A DNA stretch of 64,000 nucleotides from an uncultured Saprospiraceae bacterium (GCA_937139495.1 CAKZQC010000042.1:54305-118304), one strand, 5' to 3'. Shown: positions 45,266-54,360, numbered from the stretch's first letter. Numbers and translations: made by a program. Notes: generated by a model from the sequence alone, not told the origin.

Positions 45266-47389
45266 GTGAGCCACAACCAAGCACATTTACTCGAATTACT
45301 CAAAAAACATTTTGGCTATAATAGTTTTAGAAGTCCGCAGGACGAAATTATACCGCACGTATTGGCTGGAAATGATACGGTGGTGCTGATGCCTACGGGT
45401 GGCGGTAAGTCACTTTGTTATCAATTGCCTTCCTTGGTGTTTGATGGATTAACGTTAGTTATCTCTCCGCTTATCTCCTTGATGAAAGATCAAGTACAGG
45501 CATTGCAAAGCAATGGAATATCAGCGGCTTACCTCAATTCGAGTTTAGGCAGAGCAGAAGAAGCAGCGATTGAGCAAGATTTGGACAACGGCAAAATAAA
45601 ACTGCTATACGTTTCGCCAGAGCGTGTGATGGCTCCTAATTTCATGTCTTATTTGCGATTGCTCCATTTGAAATTAATTGCCATAGATGAAGCACACTGT
45701 GTCAGTAGTTGGGGGCATCACTTTCGCCCCGAATACCAGAAACTCCACTTACTCAAAAAAGAATTTCCAAATGTACCTTGTGTTGCCTTAACAGCTACTG
45801 CCGACAAAGCCGTCCGTTCGGATATTGGCGAGCTGCTCGGCATGAAAAATCACAAAACCTTTATCTCTTCTTTTGATAGACCTAACTTATCGCTCTCCGT
45901 ATTGCCAGGACAAAAAAAATGGGAACAGATAGAACGTATCGTCAAAAAAAATGAAGGAAAAGCAGGTATTATTTATTGCAACAGCCGAAAATCGACCGAA
46001 TCGGTTTATAGCAAATTAGCCGCTAAAGGCTACAAAGCTGCTTGCTATCACGCAGGTATGCCCAACAAAGTAAAAGAAAAAGCTCAAGAGGCATTTATAC
46101 AAGGCACGATTGATATTATGTGTGCAACAGTTGCCTTTGGTATGGGTATCGACAAGCCTGATATTCGCTATGTCATTCACCATAATATGCCAGGTAACCT
46201 AGAAGGGTATTATCAAGAAATTGGGCGAGCAGGGCGAGATGGCAAACCCTCCGATACTATTCTATTTTATAGCTATCGAGATGTACAAACGCAGTTGCTG
46301 TTCATAGAAGATGTCAAGCATGAGCAGTACAAAAAAATACAATTGGCGAAGCTCAATCGTATGCAGGAATATGCCGAAGCTCAGATTTGCCGACGAAAAA
46401 TATTGTTGAGTTACTTTAGCGAAACCCTAGAGGAAGATTGTGGTAATTGTGATGTTTGCAAAAACCCACCAAAGTATTTTGATGGAACAGTCTTGGCTCA
46501 AAAAGCCCTTTCGGCAGTAGCTCGCACACAGCAGACGATTGGCATTTCGACTACCATCGAAGTTCTCAAAGGGCAATACAGCGAAGCGGTACGCAACCGT
46601 AAGCTAGCAGGTGTCAAAACGTTTGGAGCGGGTAAAGATACGCCTGCTTTTGCGTGGCAATTGTACTTGCAGCAAATGGTGCAGCTAGGAGCGGTTGGTA
46701 TTGACTACAAAGACAAATTCAATCTTAAATTGACCGATTTGAGTTGGAAAATACTAAAAGGCGAAGCGACTGTTAATTTCGTCAATTATGATGTCATCAA
46801 AGAACGCCAAGCCGAGCAGAAAAAAGCGGTCAAAAAAGTAATCAAAACGGCTACTAAAGCAGAAGGTCTGTTGGGGCAACTCAAAGAGTTGCGCCGTCAA
46901 TTGGCTAGCAAAATTGGCAAACCTGCTTTTGTGGTCTTTGGCGATGCTTCGCTAATCGACATGAGCAACAAAGCACCCACTACGATTATGGAATTTTTGG
47001 AAGTGTCGGGCGTAGGCGACCACAAAGCCGAAAAATACGGCAAAGATTTCCTCAAATTGATACGCAAGTATAAGCAAAATGAATTTAATGGCAATACCCA
47101 CGAATATACTTGGAAGCTCTATCAGGAGGGCAAAAACCCCGAAGAAATCGCTCGGGCTCGTGGTATTTCTTTGACAACTGTTTATTCACATTTTGCTCAT
47201 TTGGCTTCCTTCAAAGAGGAGCTAAATGTACTCGATTTTATGGATAAGCACGAGTTGGCAACCATCGAACAATTGATTAATCGCTTAGGCGATCAAGAAG
47301 GCTTGAAAGTGTATTTTGAAGCACTCGATGGCGATATTGAATACGGTAAAATTCGCTTGGGCTTGGCTTATTTTAAGAAGCGTGGGTAA
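45266..47389 (+). CDS. recQ: ATP-dependent DNA helicase RecQ
   Basis: A superfamily 2 3'-5' helicase (707 residues) for recombination repair. It starts with GTG. Motifs: LMPTGGGKSLCYQLP (41-55), the box ISPLISLMKDQV, IDEAHCVSSWGHHFRPEY (about 138-155), VAFGMGIDKPDIRYVIH and QEIGRAGRDG. A zinc cluster (C...CGNCDVC, near 376-398), an RQC winged helix and an HRDC domain (about 535-605, EVSGVGDHKAEKYG) follow. The last 90 residues add a helix-turn-helix-like segment (IARARGISLTTVYSHFAHL), as in many Bacteroidota RecQ proteins. Confidence 0.96.
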   Translation: MSHNQAHLLELLKKHFGYNSFRSPQDEIIPHVLAGNDTVVLMPTGGGKSLCYQLPSLVFDGLTLVISPLISLMKDQVQALQSNGISAAYLNSSLGRAEEAAIEQDLDNGKIKLLYVSPERVMAPNFMSYLRLLHLKLIAIDEAHCVSSWGHHFRPEYQKLHLLKKEFPNVPCVALTATADKAVRSDIGELLGMKNHKTFISSFDRPNLSLSVLPGQKKWEQIERIVKKNEGKAGIIYCNSRKSTESVYSKLAAKGYKAACYHAGMPNKVKEKAQEAFIQGTIDIMCATVAFGMGIDKPDIRYVIHHNMPGNLEGYYQEIGRAGRDGKPSDTILFYSYRDVQTQLLFIEDVKHEQYKKIQLAKLNRMQEYAEAQICRRKILLSYFSETLEEDCGNCDVCKNPPKYFDGTVLAQKALSAVARTQQTIGISTTIEVLKGQYSEAVRNRKLAGVKTFGAGKDTPAFAWQLYLQQMVQLGAVGIDYKDKFNLKLTDLSWKILKGEATVNFVNYDVIKERQAEQKKAVKKVIKTATKAEGLLGQLKELRRQLASKIGKPAFVVFGDASLIDMSNKAPTTIMEFLEVSGVGDHKAEKYGKDFLKLIRKYKQNEFNGNTHEYTWKLYQEGKNPEEIARARGISLTTVYSHFAHLASFKEELNVLDFMDKHELATIEQLINRLGDQEGLKVYFEALDGDIEYGKIRLGLAYFKKRG

Positions 47390-47425
47390 ATATTGTCACA
47401 TAAAAAGTAATAGATAGTGTTACCT

Positions 47426-48421
47426 ATGAAGCAAAAAATTTATGTAAGACTAGACCAACTAGAGATACTGCGCAAGCGAAAGTACAATTTATACCGTGCT
47501 ACTCATGCTCTGTATCTGCTACCATTAGCTTGTTCCTTCATCGGTATTCAATTAGATAATACTCAAGGGATAATGAAAACGGGTTTTATTTTTGTTATTC
47601 CAATCCTCTCTGCTCTATTTATTCATGTTGCTGTAATAGGTAAAATAGCTCGTAATTATCTTCAAGAATTTAAAGCTCAAATTGTACAAACATTCGTGGC
47701 AGACCAATATCCTAATGCCAGGTACTTTCCACAGTCAAGTTTAGAAGATTATGACATTGATTCTATGAATATCTATAAAGATGATTATAGTGTTAGAGGG
47801 GAAGATCTTTTTGTATTAGAACACGAAGTGCATAATTGTAAATTTTCGGGAATGACTTTTACGGTGAACACCACCGACAATAGTTCACAAACAGCAATAA
47901 GAGGCTTGTACTTTTTACTTGATTTCGCCCCCATTAATTCTTCTACAATCAAAGTTATTTCGAAGCAAAAAACTAATAGTATGCTTTTGCAAGACTTTTT
48001 GGACAAACCGTTTATAAAAGTTCACACTGCTAGAATTAATCGTTTCATACAGGAGCAATGTACCATTTACACTACTACAGCAGATGCTGTTAAAATTATC
48101 AATCCTGACTTCGAAAAAATAATACGAATTTTGACAGAAAAATGGGGTAGCTCTTTTGAATTTTGTTTTCACCGCAATAAGTTATTGTTAGGAATACAAA
48201 ACCCCTATGGCTTCTTTCAGGTCTCTATTAATCAACCTATTGATAAAGAAATGCTCGCTCGTCGAATCTCTGATGAATTACAAGCATGTTTTGAGATAGC
48301 GAATCCGTTGATTGCATTCGTAGAAGGTCTAAAAAATGAGGTATTTGAATCTACTTCAGAAGAAATAGACGAAGATTCATTAGATGATGATGATTTTTAT
48401 GACCATTTAGTGGACTTCTAA
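47426..48421 (+). CDS. DUF3137 family membrane protein
   Basis: A 331-residue protein with two N-terminal membrane segments (about 25-42 and 48-70) and a large cytoplasmic domain that resembles DUF3137 (SGMTFTVNTTDNSSQTAIRGLYFLLDF, ... KWGSSFEFCFHRNKLLLGI, ... FEIANPLIAFVEGLKNEVF). The C-terminal tail is strongly acidic. The ATG at 47426 is preferred to GTG at 47417. Role unknown. It follows recQ by 36 bases. Confidence 0.75.
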   Translation: MKQKIYVRLDQLEILRKRKYNLYRATHALYLLPLACSFIGIQLDNTQGIMKTGFIFVIPILSALFIHVAVIGKIARNYLQEFKAQIVQTFVADQYPNARYFPQSSLEDYDIDSMNIYKDDYSVRGEDLFVLEHEVHNCKFSGMTFTVNTTDNSSQTAIRGLYFLLDFAPINSSTIKVISKQKTNSMLLQDFLDKPFIKVHTARINRFIQEQCTIYTTTADAVKIINPDFEKIIRILTEKWGSSFEFCFHRNKLLLGIQNPYGFFQVSINQPIDKEMLARRISDELQACFEIANPLIAFVEGLKNEVFESTSEEIDEDSLDDDDFYDHLVDF

Positions 48422-48476
48422 ACGAAATAGGGTTACTCTACCTTTTAAGCATGTCTAAAGTTGTTCAATAAAAAAA

Positions 48477-48504
48477 TAGCCACTCTCCTATTGGAAAGTG
48501 GCTA
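48477..48504 (-). terminator. Intrinsic terminator after the thiolase gene
   Basis: Arm tagccact (48477-48484) pairs with agtggcta (48497-48504), and on the minus strand a T-tract follows (aaaaaa at 48471-48476 on the plus strand). Confidence 0.75.
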
Positions 48505-48544
48505 TCAGTATATATTTCTATTTCACGAAAGTGAAACAGTATTC

Positions 48545-49714
48545 TTAGTTCAACAACTCATAGATACCAGCGATACCTTGTCCACCACCTACACAGGCAG
48601 TAACCATACCGTACTTTTGGTTTCTACGACGCATTTCGTTGAATAGCTGAATGCTCAATTTGGCACCAGTACACCCTAGTGGGTGACCCAAAGCAATTGC
48701 TCCACCATTCACGTTCACAATATCAGGGTTCAAACCAAGCTCTTGAATTACAGCCAACGATTGTGCTGCAAAAGCTTCGTTCAATTCGATTTGGTCAATA
48801 TCGCCAATTTTCAAACCTGCTTGTGTCAATGCTTTAGGAATAGCCGCACAAGGACCAATACCCATGTGAATTGGCTCTACTCCTGCTACTGAACAACTAG
48901 CCATTCTAGCGATAGGTGTTAGGTTCAACTCTTTGACCATTTTTTCGCTCATGACCAATACAAAAGCAGCTCCATCAGACATTTGAGAAGAGTTACCAGC
49001 AGTAACCGATCCACCTTGTGCAAACACAGGGCGTAGTTTTGCTAGACCTTCTGCAGTCGTACCTCTACGAACACCTTCGTCCATGGCTACTGTCCATTCG
49101 TTCTCTACTCTTTTGCCATTCTTGACCGCTACTTCTTTCACGGTTACAGGCAAAATTTCATCGTCAAATTTACCTGCATCAATTGCAGCCGCAGCTTTGG
49201 TGTGAGAGTTGGCAGCAAAAATATCTTGTGCTTCACGGCTAATGCCATATTTGTTCGCCACTGCTTCTGCGGTCAATCCCATACCTACGATATAATCAGG
49301 ATTGTTCAATCCTACTTCGTAACTTGGAGCCAACTTGTAACCTGTCATTGGTATCAAGCTCATGCTTTCCGCACCACCTGCTACGTAACAGTGTCCCATT
49401 CCTGCTTTGATTTTGGCTACAGCCATAGAGATCGTCTCTAGACCTGACGCACAGTAGCGATTGACAGTAACTCCTGGTACAGGCTTACCCAATGCTCTCA
49501 AAGAAATTTGACGACCGATTTGTAGTCCTTGCTCTCCCTCTGGGTTGGCACAACCTACAAATACATCATCTACTACATGCGGATCAAAATCCACTTTGCC
49601 AGCTAAGTCTTTCATTACTTCTACTGCCAAGTCATCAGAGCGCATGAAGCGAAAACCGCCTTTTTTGGCTCTACCTACTGCCGAACGTGATACGGCAACT
49701 ATATATGCTTCCAT
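48545..49714 (-). CDS. fadA: Acetyl-CoA acyltransferase (beta-oxidation thiolase)
   Basis: A 389-residue thiolase that cleaves 3-ketoacyl-CoA, the last step of beta-oxidation. The catalytic residues are Cys88 (NRYCASG), His344 (ALGHPLGCTG) and Cys374 (ACVGGGQG). It lies downstream of the FadN-like multifunctional enzyme on the same strand (154 bases between), as the usual fadN-fadA pair. Confidence 0.95.
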   Translation of the reverse strand: MEAYIVAVSRSAVGRAKKGGFRFMRSDDLAVEVMKDLAGKVDFDPHVVDDVFVGCANPEGEQGLQIGRQISLRALGKPVPGVTVNRYCASGLETISMAVAKIKAGMGHCYVAGGAESMSLIPMTGYKLAPSYEVGLNNPDYIVGMGLTAEAVANKYGISREAQDIFAANSHTKAAAAIDAGKFDDEILPVTVKEVAVKNGKRVENEWTVAMDEGVRRGTTAEGLAKLRPVFAQGGSVTAGNSSQMSDGAAFVLVMSEKMVKELNLTPIARMASCSVAGVEPIHMGIGPCAAIPKALTQAGLKIGDIDQIELNEAFAAQSLAVIQELGLNPDIVNVNGGAIALGHPLGCTGAKLSIQLFNEMRRRNQKYGMVTACVGGGQGIAGIYELLN

Positions 49715-49740
49715 TGTTTTTATTTTTGTTTTTTTTAAAG

Positions 49741-49882
49741 ATTGCTAGATTCTAGAACGCTTCGCTGCTAGACTGCTAGACTTTAATAATAACAACCTCT
49801 AACTATCTAGCATTTTTCGAACTATCTAATTGAAAAATCTAACTTCTAATAGTCTAGCTTCTAGAAGTCTAGTTTCTAAGTG
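49741..49882. repeat. CTAG-rich spacer with three 15-bp near-tandem repeats
   Basis: The gap between fadN-like and fadA has eight CTAG tetranucleotides in about 130 bases. The end contains three related 15-base units, tctaacttctaatag (49838-49852), tctagcttctagaag (49853-49867) and tctagtttctaagtg (49868-49882), the last covering the fadN-like stop codon. The role is unknown; it may shape the mRNA between the two genes. Confidence 0.6.
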
Positions 49883-52277
49883 GCTTATTAGTTTGCAACA
49901 TATGTTGGATACGCTCCAATGTTTTTTGCTCACCGCACAAGCTCAAGAATGCTTCACGCTCAATATCCAACAGATACTGTTCCGAAACTTTTTGAGGTGC
50001 CGTCAAATCACCACCACACAATACAAAGGCTACTTTTTTCGCAATCTTCACATCGTGATCAGAAGCATATTTACCTAAACGTAAGCTTTCTGCTGCTACA
50101 TATAGAGCACCCAAACCATTTCTACCCAAAACTTTAATATCTTGTCTAGGAGCTTGTTGGCTATAATTAGGCGCTAGGGCTAATACTTTTTTCTTCGCTT
50201 CACCAATCGCTCTTGATTTGTTGATACACATCTGGTCAATACCTGGACGTAGGTAACCGAATTTGAATGCTTCGCCTGCTGAAGTCGCTACAGAAGCCAT
50301 TGCAATAGTCTTGAATTTCTCAATCAACAATGGAATTTGTACATCACCAACATTGAATTCATCACTAGCACGTAGAGCAAATTCTTTGGTTCCACCTCCA
50401 CCAGGGATAAGACCAACACCTACTTCTACCAAACCGATATACGATTCTGCGGAAGCAACGACAGCATCGGAGTGCATCGAAAATTCGCAACCACCTCCAA
50501 ATACATAACCTTGCGTAGCAACTACCACAGGGATAGAAGAATAACGCAAACGCATAGCCGTTTGTTGGAACGTATTGATAGCCATGTTTAGCTCGTCCCA
50601 ATCTTGCTCGTATGCCATCATTGCGATAGCCATCAAGTTGGCACCTACAGAGAATTGCTCGGCATTGTTACCAATCACCAAACCATTCCAATCGCCTTGT
50701 TCAGCTACATCAATAGCGTGATGCAATCCACGGATAACGCCCTCACCAAGTGAGTTCATTTTTGAGCGGAATTCAAAACACAAAACACCATCACCCAAAT
50801 CATGCAAAGCAGAATCAGAGTTCTCCCAAATAACAGAAGTTTCACGGATATTGTCTAGTATAACAAACTCTTCTGTACCCGGTACAGTTTCGTACGTTTT
50901 GCTATCTCTATTGTAATATTTGTTAACACCACCTTCTACTTTGTAGAAACTGTTGTGCCCAGCTGCTGCCATGTCCTTGACCCATTGAGCCACCGATTGA
51001 CCGTCTGCTTCTGCTGCTGCAATACCTTCTTTGACACCGACCATATCCCAATACTGGAACGGACCGACACCCCATGCAAAACCTGCACGCAAAGCATCAT
51101 CTACAGAGAAAATTTGATCAGCGATTTCAGGAACACGGTTCGATACATAAGCAAACAATCCAGTCAATGATTTTTTGACCAATTGAGCACCTTTATCTTC
51201 TGCATATTTTTCCTTGAAGAACGTACGTACTTTACCAGCCAAGCCATCTACTTGCTTCACTGCATCAAGCACTGCACTTTTCGGGCGAGTAGTTGGAGCG
51301 TACTCCAATGTTTGTAAGTTTAGACCCAATTTGATAGAACGACCATTTTCGTCTTTCTTGCGAGTTCTTTCATAGAAACCCTTACGAGTTTTGTTACCCA
51401 AGAATTTGTTTTCCAATAAGAAATTCAAATATTTAGGCATCGTGAAAGCACCTGCTTGCTCATCATCTGGAGCATTCTCTACGATTCCTTTGATTACTTT
51501 TTCGGCAGTATCTAGACCTACCAAATCAGCCAAAGCAAACGTACCTGTACGAGGACGACCAATGGCATCACCTGTCAATTTATCGACCAATTCGATTGGC
51601 AAATCCAATTCTTCTGTCAATTGAAAAATCTTAGCCATTGCATATACACCAACTCTGTTGGCAATAAAAGCAGGCGTATCTTTGCACAATACCGCACGTT
51701 TACCTAAGTAACGGTCGGCGTAGTTCATGAAGAAATCAATTACCGACTGATCAGTTTTTGGTCCAGGGATTACCTCAAATAAAGGCATCACTCTTGGTGG
51801 ATTGAAAAAGTGTGTTCCGCAGAAATTCTTTTGGAAATCGTCACTTCTACCTTCTGAAAGGTACTGGATAGGAATACCTGAAGTATTAGAAGTAATCAAC
51901 GATCCTTTTTTGCGCAGTTTATCTACTTTCTCAAAAATCTGCTGCTTGATGTCCAAGCGCTCAATTACTACCTCGATAATCCAATCACAGTCCGAAATCT
52001 TGTCGAAATCATCGGTGAAGTTACCAGTCGTAATCTGTGCCGCTGTCGATACATCATAAAAAGCCGAAACAGGTTTTTTGTTTTTGATACACGCTTTGAG
52101 TGCCGCATCTACAATTCTGTTTCTTGCTGCTTTGTTATTTTTTTCTTCTTCTTTCAGATCAAAAGGTACGATGTCTAGCAATAGTACCTCTAGCCCAATG
52201 TTAGAAAAGTGTGCCGCAATACCCGATCCCATTACTCCAGAACCTAATACCGCCACTTTTTTAATTCTTCTGCTCAT
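49869..52277 (-). CDS. fadN: FadB/FadN-like 3-hydroxyacyl-CoA dehydrogenase / enoyl-CoA hydratase
   Basis: A bifunctional beta-oxidation enzyme (802 residues). The N-terminal NAD-binding Rossmann domain (AVLGSGVMGSGIAAHF, 9-24) with GTHFFNPPRVMPLFEVI and the 3HCDH C-terminal segment RPRTGTFALADLVGLD act on 3-hydroxyacyl-CoA. The C-terminal third is an enoyl-CoA hydratase/isomerase domain (about 500-720; VVVATQGYVFGGGCEFSMHSD, GVGLIPGGGGTKEF). This order (dehydrogenase first) is that of FadN of Bacillus and Bacteroidota rather than FadB of E. coli. The TetR regulator lies upstream on the same strand. Confidence 0.95.
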   Translation of the reverse strand: MSRRIKKVAVLGSGVMGSGIAAHFSNIGLEVLLLDIVPFDLKEEEKNNKAARNRIVDAALKACIKNKKPVSAFYDVSTAAQITTGNFTDDFDKISDCDWIIEVVIERLDIKQQIFEKVDKLRKKGSLITSNTSGIPIQYLSEGRSDDFQKNFCGTHFFNPPRVMPLFEVIPGPKTDQSVIDFFMNYADRYLGKRAVLCKDTPAFIANRVGVYAMAKIFQLTEELDLPIELVDKLTGDAIGRPRTGTFALADLVGLDTAEKVIKGIVENAPDDEQAGAFTMPKYLNFLLENKFLGNKTRKGFYERTRKKDENGRSIKLGLNLQTLEYAPTTRPKSAVLDAVKQVDGLAGKVRTFFKEKYAEDKGAQLVKKSLTGLFAYVSNRVPEIADQIFSVDDALRAGFAWGVGPFQYWDMVGVKEGIAAAEADGQSVAQWVKDMAAAGHNSFYKVEGGVNKYYNRDSKTYETVPGTEEFVILDNIRETSVIWENSDSALHDLGDGVLCFEFRSKMNSLGEGVIRGLHHAIDVAEQGDWNGLVIGNNAEQFSVGANLMAIAMMAYEQDWDELNMAINTFQQTAMRLRYSSIPVVVATQGYVFGGGCEFSMHSDAVVASAESYIGLVEVGVGLIPGGGGTKEFALRASDEFNVGDVQIPLLIEKFKTIAMASVATSAGEAFKFGYLRPGIDQMCINKSRAIGEAKKKVLALAPNYSQQAPRQDIKVLGRNGLGALYVAAESLRLGKYASDHDVKIAKKVAFVLCGGDLTAPQKVSEQYLLDIEREAFLSLCGEQKTLERIQHMLQTNKPLRN

Positions 52278-52408
52278 GCTAATTGTTTATAAATAAGTAA
52301 TCGCTCAAAAATACTCGTAGTAAAAAAAGTCTATTTTTTTTATTCTACGATTACTTTTGTTTGACTACTTAAGAATTAGTAATATAATGTGGTTTCTATC
52401 TATATAAC

Positions 52409-52449
52409 AAACGTCCACTATTTGAGCGAACAAATAGGGACGTTTTTTT
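52409..52449 (-). terminator. Intrinsic terminator between tetR and fadN-like
   Basis: Stem arms 52409-52424 and 52431-52445 pair with one bulged base (aaacgtcc-a-ctatttg with caaataggacgttt pattern), with T-tracts on both sides. It lies just downstream of tetR on the minus strand. Confidence 0.8.
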
Positions 52450-52458
52450 GTATTTATT

Positions 52459-53013
52459 TTATAATTTCTCTGCTACGCGCAAGCAGGCTTGCTCGAATAT
52501 CGTTTTGTCGTCGTACAGGCGCATCATCATCAGGGCACCTTCTACTTCTATTATACTTTGGTCTGCCAATGCTTTGGCGACTTCCGTCGAATGATTTTCT
52601 TCAAAAATATGTTGAAAGGCAGCTTTCCAATCATTAAAAAACGTTTGTAACAATTGCTTAAACTCTGGATTGCTGCTAATCGTTTCGAGGGTCATATTTC
52701 CAAACAAGCAACCTGCCAAATCCTCGGTCATAATCGGCGCTTGTTTCTCAAAAAGCTGCTCAAAACGCTGCTGGGCGGTCTTACCCTTTTCGTAGGCAAT
52801 ACTAAATACTTTGTGCGTATAGTAGCCATGTACGGACTCCAAAACCGCTTGCATCAACTCTTCCTTACTAGCAAAATGATAATAAAAGCTCCCCTTCAAG
52901 AGTCCGCAGGCTTTCGCCAAATCGCTCATAGAGGTTTTGTAGTAGCCTTGTTTGCGAAACACTTCTACTGCTTTTTTTATAATCTCGTCTTTAGTGGTTT
53001 TCTGTTTTGCCAT
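52459..53013 (-). CDS. TetR family regulator of the beta-oxidation genes
   Basis: A 184-residue TetR/AcrR repressor. The DNA-binding domain reads EIIKKAVEVFRKQGYYKTSMSD and LAKACGLLKGSFYYHFASKEEL (residues about 9-55). The C-terminal ligand pocket is typical in length. It is encoded upstream of the fadN-like and thiolase genes on the same strand, so it probably senses acyl-CoA and controls them. Its promoter carries an inverted repeat CAAAC-N4-GTTTG between the -33 and -7 elements, implying self-repression. A decayed copy of its 5' end and operator lies at 53898-54023. Confidence 0.85.
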   Translation of the reverse strand: MAKQKTTKDEIIKKAVEVFRKQGYYKTSMSDLAKACGLLKGSFYYHFASKEELMQAVLESVHGYYTHKVFSIAYEKGKTAQQRFEQLFEKQAPIMTEDLAGCLFGNMTLETISSNPEFKQLLQTFFNDWKAAFQHIFEENHSTEVAKALADQSIIEVEGALMMMRLYDDKTIFEQACLRVAEKL

Positions 53014-53103
53014 TTGCTAGTTTAGGAGGCTGTTTGTGTATTACAACAGTAAACTTACCAAACGGTTGTTTGAATTCCAAATAAAGTAATGGTTAATGTT
53101 GTT
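52955..53103. repeat. tetR 5' end and operator, copy 1 of a direct repeat
   Basis: This stretch (first 20 or so tetR codons plus upstream DNA) is repeated in the same orientation at 53898-54023. Thirty bases around the operator are identical (53048-53077 and 53974-54003); the coding part of the second copy has diverged and has a deletion. Confidence 0.85.
53050..53081 (-). promoter_or_regulatory. tetR promoter with PsrA-like operator
   Basis: On the minus strand TTTG (53081-53078) is followed after 20 bases by TAAGTTTA (53057-53050), a seven-of-eight match to the -7 element. Between them lies CAAAC-GGTT-GTTTG (53059-53072), an inverted repeat like the site of PsrA, the TetR-type fatty-acid regulator of Pseudomonas, recalled as (G/C)AAAC-N2-4-GTTT(G/C). 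A repressor bound there would block the polymerase. Confidence 0.65.
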
Positions 53104-53255
53104 TTTTTTTGTTTTTTGTCTTCCTTCGCTTCTACCCTTTCTATGAAATAAAAATCCTTAATTGAACGGATATATATTGTTTTATTAGTTTTAAATACGG
53201 AGAATGGTAACGTTGTTATATTAATTTTATTACCTTGAAGATTGAGAGTAGAAAA

Positions 53256-53825
53256 ATGGTTGATTATCAAAATATTTTTACAAAAATGAAAAATCTTTCA
53301 GATTATATAAACAGTCTAAATTTCGAATATGCAATTTCGTATTCTGGATTAAGAGGTGATAAATTCTCTCATCTCGAAACTAGTAACAAAGAAAAAATTC
53401 AACGGTTAAAAAAGGAAATTGAGTCAGCAGGCATCCTTCAAAAAACAAAACTTGATAAGAGCATCAAAGCGTTAGAAAGTGAGCTAAATATTTGTAATTC
53501 TCGAATAATAAAGAAAAACAAGGAAATCCATAAATCAACGATACAAGTTCATAAATTTGAAAAAAATGATAAAGTACTCAAAGAAATTTTTGGGATTTTA
53601 AATTCAAAATTTGAAGAGCTACGTTTATTGATGTGTCCTCCAATCTTTAGAGATGCTATTGTGTTCTATTCAAAAGAAAATGAAATACAAGGAATACTTC
53701 AAATGTGCTTTAGTTGTAGTTCGATCAAGAATGAAAACGAAGAAATTCTTGAAGTTGATTATAAAATATTTCCCAGATTGATGAAGCAGCTAATACAACT
53801 TGGGCATGAGATTGAAGATGAATAA
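53256..53825 (+). CDS. Hypothetical coiled-coil protein between the tetR repeats
   Basis: A 189-residue protein, A+T-rich and unlike its neighbours in composition. Residues about 35-100 are a probable coiled coil (KEKIQRLKKEIESAG, LDKSIKALESELNICNS). The C-terminal part has CPPIFRDAIVFYSKENEIQGILQMCFSC, a pattern resembling small conserved hypothetical proteins of Bacteroidota, then an acidic end. ATG 53256 is chosen over a TTG upstream; 53286 is possible. It sits exactly between the two copies of the tetR direct repeat, so it was probably inserted. No function is claimed. Confidence 0.7.
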   Translation: MVDYQNIFTKMKNLSDYINSLNFEYAISYSGLRGDKFSHLETSNKEKIQRLKKEIESAGILQKTKLDKSIKALESELNICNSRIIKKNKEIHKSTIQVHKFEKNDKVLKEIFGILNSKFEELRLLMCPPIFRDAIVFYSKENEIQGILQMCFSCSSIKNENEEILEVDYKIFPRLMKQLIQLGHEIEDE

Positions 53826-53897
53826 AAAAAGCTAGCTGCTAGTAATGTATCTGTGTCCGTAGGTTTTAGAGAAAAAACATAGATAGTACTATTTCCG

Positions 53898-54023
53898 AAA
53901 CACTTCTACTGCTTTTTTATTTAGTGTTCTTTTTGTCATTTGCTAATTTCAGGAGCTGTTTATATATTACAAAAGTAAACTTACCAAACGGTTGTTTGAA
54001 TTCTAAATATTGTGGTGGTTAAT
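53898..54023. repeat. Decayed second copy of the tetR 5' end and operator
   Basis: The same-orientation partner of 52955-53103. It starts cgaaacacttctactgc like tetR codons near residues 14-20, has lost bases in the middle, and has diverged in the coding part. The operator CAAAC-GGTT-GTTTG (53985-53998) and the flanking TAAGTTTA are unchanged, but the -33 TTTG is now TTTA. No TetR frame continues past it, so only a stub remains. Confidence 0.8.
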
Positions 54024-54144
54024 TTATTTTGTTGGTGTGGTTACTAGCATTTTATTAAAAAATAACTACTATTTTTTGTATAATTAGGCTTGTCAATCTT
54101 TAAAACCAATAAACACACAATCTATCATTTAATAATATTTAAAT

Positions 54145-54360
54145 ATGACAAAAATAGTTGCAAAGCTATTTTTAAAATGGGCTGGGGGAAAGACTCAACT
54201 GATCAAGCAGATTAAAACCCAATTACCTCAAAGTATAATTGAGAATAATTTTACTTATATTGAACCTTTCGTAGGAAGCGGAGCAATTTTATTTTGGATG
54301 CTTCAAAGGTTTCCGAATATGCAAAAAGTAGTAATCAATGAATTTAACTTTCGATACTAA
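54145..54360 (+). pseudogene. 5' stub of a Dam/DpnM-type adenine methyltransferase
   Basis: A 71-residue open frame that is the N-terminus of a D12-class GATC adenine methyltransferase (the DpnM/Dam type): motif X FLKWAGGKTQLI (9-20) and motif I IEPFVGSGAILFW. It ends after VVINEFNFRY, where the family continues through a target-recognition domain and DPPY. Those parts are absent, so it cannot methylate. The codons for INE contain the ATG that starts the DpnI gene (54338), and its TAA lies 23 bases inside that gene, so the stub may still couple translation to the nuclease. Confidence 0.9.

Noticed and set aside
48461..48646. A 61-codon plus-strand frame after the DUF3137 gene
   Set aside because: It covers the thiolase terminator and the antisense of the thiolase C-terminus and starts with a weak codon.
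54145..54360. The dpnM stub as an intact small methylase
   Set aside because: It lacks the target-recognition domain and the DPPY motif needed for catalysis.
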